Assembly: GCA_013002105.1 (NCBI GenBank)
Contig: JABDKS010000356.1
Span: 1 to 14,016, forward strand
Direction of reading: 5' to 3'
Length of the DNA stretch: 14,016 nt
DNA from: Pirellulaceae bacterium
GTDB taxonomy: Bacteria > Planctomycetota > Planctomycetia > Pirellulales > Pirellulaceae
The position numbers were made by a program, and so were the translations under genes. Positions 12,180 through 14,016 of this stretch are shown here, piece by piece. Under the pieces are notes generated by a model. It had not been told where the DNA came from. It did not search any database and was given only the letters and a program-made list of their open reading frames with translations. Position 1 is the stretch's first letter. Each line of letters opens with the position of its first letter.

Positions 12180-13058
12180 ATGAAAACCTGTCTTCTCGTC
12201 AATGCGGCATCCGGAGGATGGGGGCGTTTGGGCGGGACCTTGGCATCACTGGCAGCACAGTCGGGCACGCCGATCATCGATATCTGCTCGGCACCGGTGG
12301 CGGAATTGGTGCCGTCGTCCGGACGTGTTGTGATTGCCGGAGGCGACGGTACGATTTCGACCATCGTGAATGCTGTCGGACCAAGAATTCGTGAATTAGA
12401 GATCGCTCTGGTTCCCACTGGCACGGGGAACGATTTGGCCCGTTCGTTGGATCTTTTCGGTAGGCCGCCGGAGGAGATTTGGCAATCGTGTTTGACCGCT
12501 GCGGTATCGCCGATCGATTTGGTGCGTGTTGTCAATGGCGACACCTCCTACATCGTCAATGCCGCAACGGGCGGTTTTGGCGGAATGGTCAGTACGGATG
12601 TGACGAGCGATGACAAAGGTCGGTGGGGGGCACTAGCCTATTGGTTCACTGCCTTTTCAAAAATTGCCGCATTGAAAGAATATCGTGTGCGTATTGAATT
12701 AGATTCCGAAACGCGTGAGCTTGATGCTTACGGTTTGGCGATCACAAACGGGCGATATGTCGGTGGAGGTTTTCCCGTCGCGCCGGATGCAAAATTGAAC
12801 GATGGATTACTGGACGTGACGACCGTCCCCAACTTGCCTACGATTGAGTTATTGGCAGCGGGGCTCGATTTTATGATCGGCCGTCACGATGCTGTGGACC
12901 GGGTAGAAACCATACAGTCGGCGCACGTTCGTGTGATTGCCGAACCGAGAATTCCATACAGTTTCGATGGAGAAACGGTACGTAGTGTCGACGCAACATT
13001 CGACGTCGTTACCGACGCAATGAATGTCGTTGCGGGGGAATTTCCTCCGGCGCTATGA
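12180..13058 (+). CDS. Diacylglycerol kinase family lipid kinase (YegS/DgkB type)
   Basis: This is a 292-residue cytosolic or membrane-associated kinase that phosphorylates diacylglycerol or a related lipid alcohol with ATP. Visible motifs: VNAASGGWG near the N-terminus (8-15); the nucleotide-binding GGDGT (54-58); PTGTGNDLARSL (79-90); NAATGGFGG (127-135); the C-terminal-lobe block NGRYVGGGFPVAPDAKLNDG (190-209) leading into LLDV; and FDGE (262-265), the conserved acidic site. Length is typical. It starts at ATG 12180 with no visible ribosome site. In YegS/DgkB enzymes the acidic FDGE region and the GGDGT loop are essential, and both are intact. The downstream gene encodes a VTT-type membrane protein, so a membrane-lipid role for the pair is a mild inference. 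Confidence 0.93.
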   Translation: MKTCLLVNAASGGWGRLGGTLASLAAQSGTPIIDICSAPVAELVPSSGRVVIAGGDGTISTIVNAVGPRIRELEIALVPTGTGNDLARSLDLFGRPPEEIWQSCLTAAVSPIDLVRVVNGDTSYIVNAATGGFGGMVSTDVTSDDKGRWGALAYWFTAFSKIAALKEYRVRIELDSETRELDAYGLAITNGRYVGGGFPVAPDAKLNDGLLDVTTVPNLPTIELLAAGLDFMIGRHDAVDRVETIQSAHVRVIAEPRIPYSFDGETVRSVDATFDVVTDAMNVVAGEFPPAL

Positions 13059-13150
13059 TCAAGTTGCGATCGCATACGGGTGCCGTCGTGTTGGTACGCT
13101 CGTTGCACTACAACAAATCGTTCACCGTCATTTCAATCGTTTTGACCTCG

Positions 13151-13168
13151 GGATTCGGAGAAGAATCC
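13151..13168. other. Stem-loop and 9-bp direct repeat before the VTT gene
   Basis: GGATTC-GGAGAA-GAATCC is a perfect 6-bp stem with a 6-nt loop in the 133-nt gap between the lipid kinase and the VTT gene. It is flanked by two copies of ACCTCGGGA (13145-13153 and 13175-13183), 30 bp apart. The second copy overlaps the GGA that could serve as ribosome site for the next ATG. No T-run follows. It may be regulatory or chance. Confidence 0.25.
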
Positions 13169-13191
13169 GTTAGCACCTCGGGAAATGTCCA

Positions 13192-13893
13192 ATGCGTCGA
13201 CGCGTTGCGATCTTCGTATTACTTCTAGCGATCGCCGCGACAGGTTGGTGGTTCTTAAGTGAACATGTCTCGCTCGACGCGATCCTGGAAAAGGAGGCGG
13301 CGCTGCGTCACCGTGTTCAGTCGCGTCCCGTCGTTGCGACTTTGGTTGGCTTCATCGCCTACGTGCTGCTTTCGTTGGTGCCCGGCACTTCGGGCAAGGC
13401 GATTGTCTATGGATGGCTGTTCGGATTTTGGATTGGCCTACTGATCTGCTGCACCTCGTTGACTTTAGCCGCGGTCGTCAGCTTTTTGGTTGTTCGCTAT
13501 CTGCTGCGTGATGTCGCACGGTCGCGTCTGTCCGCGATCGTAAACAAGATCGACCGCATGTTGGAGCATGACGGCGCGACCTATCTGTTCACTCTTCGGC
13601 TGCTGCATGCACCGTACACGCTGACCAACTATGCGTCGGGAGCGACATCCGTTCGGTTGCGTACTTTTACGTGGACGACCCTGTTGGGAATGCTGCCGGG
13701 TACCGTCGTATACGTTCTGGCGGGTGCGAACCTGCCCGCCCTGAGTACGATTGCAGACGATGGGATCTGGGCAGTCCTGGACTTGCGGCTGCTCATGGTG
13801 TTATCACTTCTGGGCCTCGTGCCTCTAATGGGACTTGCGATACATCGCCTATTTTTCGCCAATTCGGTTGTGGCGGAACGCAATTCGCACTAG
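13192..13893 (+). CDS. TVP38/TMEM64 (VTT/DedA-like) family membrane protein
   Basis: This is a 233-residue integral membrane protein of the VTT superfamily, whose eukaryotic members TMEM41B and VMP1 are lipid scramblases. The bacterial roles include envelope maintenance. Hydrophobic segments lie near residues 4-22, 47-70, 72-102, 155-178 and 196-222. The family core is visible: LVPGTSGKAIVYGWLFGFW (62-80), then VVRYLLRD, RLLHAPYTLTNYASGATSV (136-154), and LLGMLPGTVVYVLAGANL (164-181), including the two Pro-Gly re-entrant motifs. The start ATG at 13192 has GGA(A) 8 nt upstream. It follows the lipid kinase by 133 nt on the same strand. Substrate and direction of transport are not visible. Confidence 0.88.
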   Translation: MRRRVAIFVLLLAIAATGWWFLSEHVSLDAILEKEAALRHRVQSRPVVATLVGFIAYVLLSLVPGTSGKAIVYGWLFGFWIGLLICCTSLTLAAVVSFLVVRYLLRDVARSRLSAIVNKIDRMLEHDGATYLFTLRLLHAPYTLTNYASGATSVRLRTFTWTTLLGMLPGTVVYVLAGANLPALSTIADDGIWAVLDLRLLMVLSLLGLVPLMGLAIHRLFFANSVVAERNSH

Positions 13894-13933
13894 TTCGTTG
13901 GCAGAGCCAAGATTTGGCGGAAGCCTTCGTAGG

Positions 13934-13985
13934 AAAACGGGCTCAGGAAGAAGAGAAGGGAAAAGGGTTCAGGAAGGGAAAAGGG
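13934..13985. repeat. Purine-rich imperfect tandem repeat
   Basis: An 18-bp unit, AAGGGAAAAGGGTTCAGG (13956-13973), is followed by a 12-base exact second copy (13974-13985). It is preceded by a diverged relative (AAAACGGGCTCAGGAAG, 13934-13950). The plus strand is nearly all purines across about 50 bases, in the non-coding tail after the VTT gene. It continues to the window edge region, so its full extent cannot be judged. Confidence 0.7.
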
Positions 13986-14016
13986 ACCGGGCACCGGACC
14001 GTTATTTCGTTCGTTC

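Noticed and set aside
13067..13074. GCGATCGC octamer, as in the HIP1 repeat.
   Set aside because: A single copy of a palindromic octamer is expected by chance, and no cluster is seen in the window.
13898..13910. TTGGC-AGA-GCCAA stem just after the VTT gene stop, as possible terminator.
   Set aside because: Only a 5-bp stem with no T-run, too weak to call.

Overview
The window looks like chromosomal DNA of a planctomycete, probably of the Rhodopirellula/Pirellulaceae type. This rests on pattern recognition, not on a search. The pointers are moderate GC, small lipoproteins ending in a 'HMTPxRTHGG' tail, a multihaem c-type cytochrome fused to TPR repeats, a histone-like protein with an acidic tail, and weak or absent Shine-Dalgarno sequences at many starts. 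I saw no phage, transposase, CRISPR, tRNA or rRNA. No gene-free stretch exceeds about 270 bases.

Layout. The left edge (+ strand) holds the C-terminal part of an FtsX/MacB-type ABC permease, followed 20 nt later by a small HNH-like zinc protein. From about 0.9 to 12.1 kb every gene is on the minus strand. Read in transcription order (right to left) they are: a metallophosphoesterase; a two-TM protein with a possible PH-like domain, ending in a clear intrinsic terminator; a seven-haem cytochrome/TPR lipoprotein; GTP cyclohydrolase I (folE); a 991-residue GlcD-GlcF-type fused FAD/Fe-S oxidoreductase; moaD; moaE; a class V aminotransferase of the cysteine desulfurase type; a YkgJ-type cysteine-cluster protein; an HU/IHF protein with its own candidate promoter; and a 72-residue lipoprotein. 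The right end (+ strand) carries a diacylglycerol-kinase-family lipid kinase, divergent from the metallophosphoesterase, and a TVP38/TMEM64 (VTT) membrane protein. The window ends in a purine-rich repeat tract.

The most coherent unit is the cluster from about 7.4 to 1.86 kb: oxidoreductase, moaD, moaE, desulfurase, ykgJ-like. Spacing is 2 to 39 nt, with ATGA start/stop overlaps at moaD/moaE and moaE/desulfurase. MoaD and MoaE form molybdopterin synthase, which needs a sulfur donor. A desulfurase translationally coupled to it suggests a local sulfur supply, and the downstream cysteine-cluster protein may add metal handling. The fused oxidoreductase could share the transcript only for convenience. 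The other genes (folE, cytochrome, lipid kinase, VTT protein) look like separate housekeeping or envelope functions.
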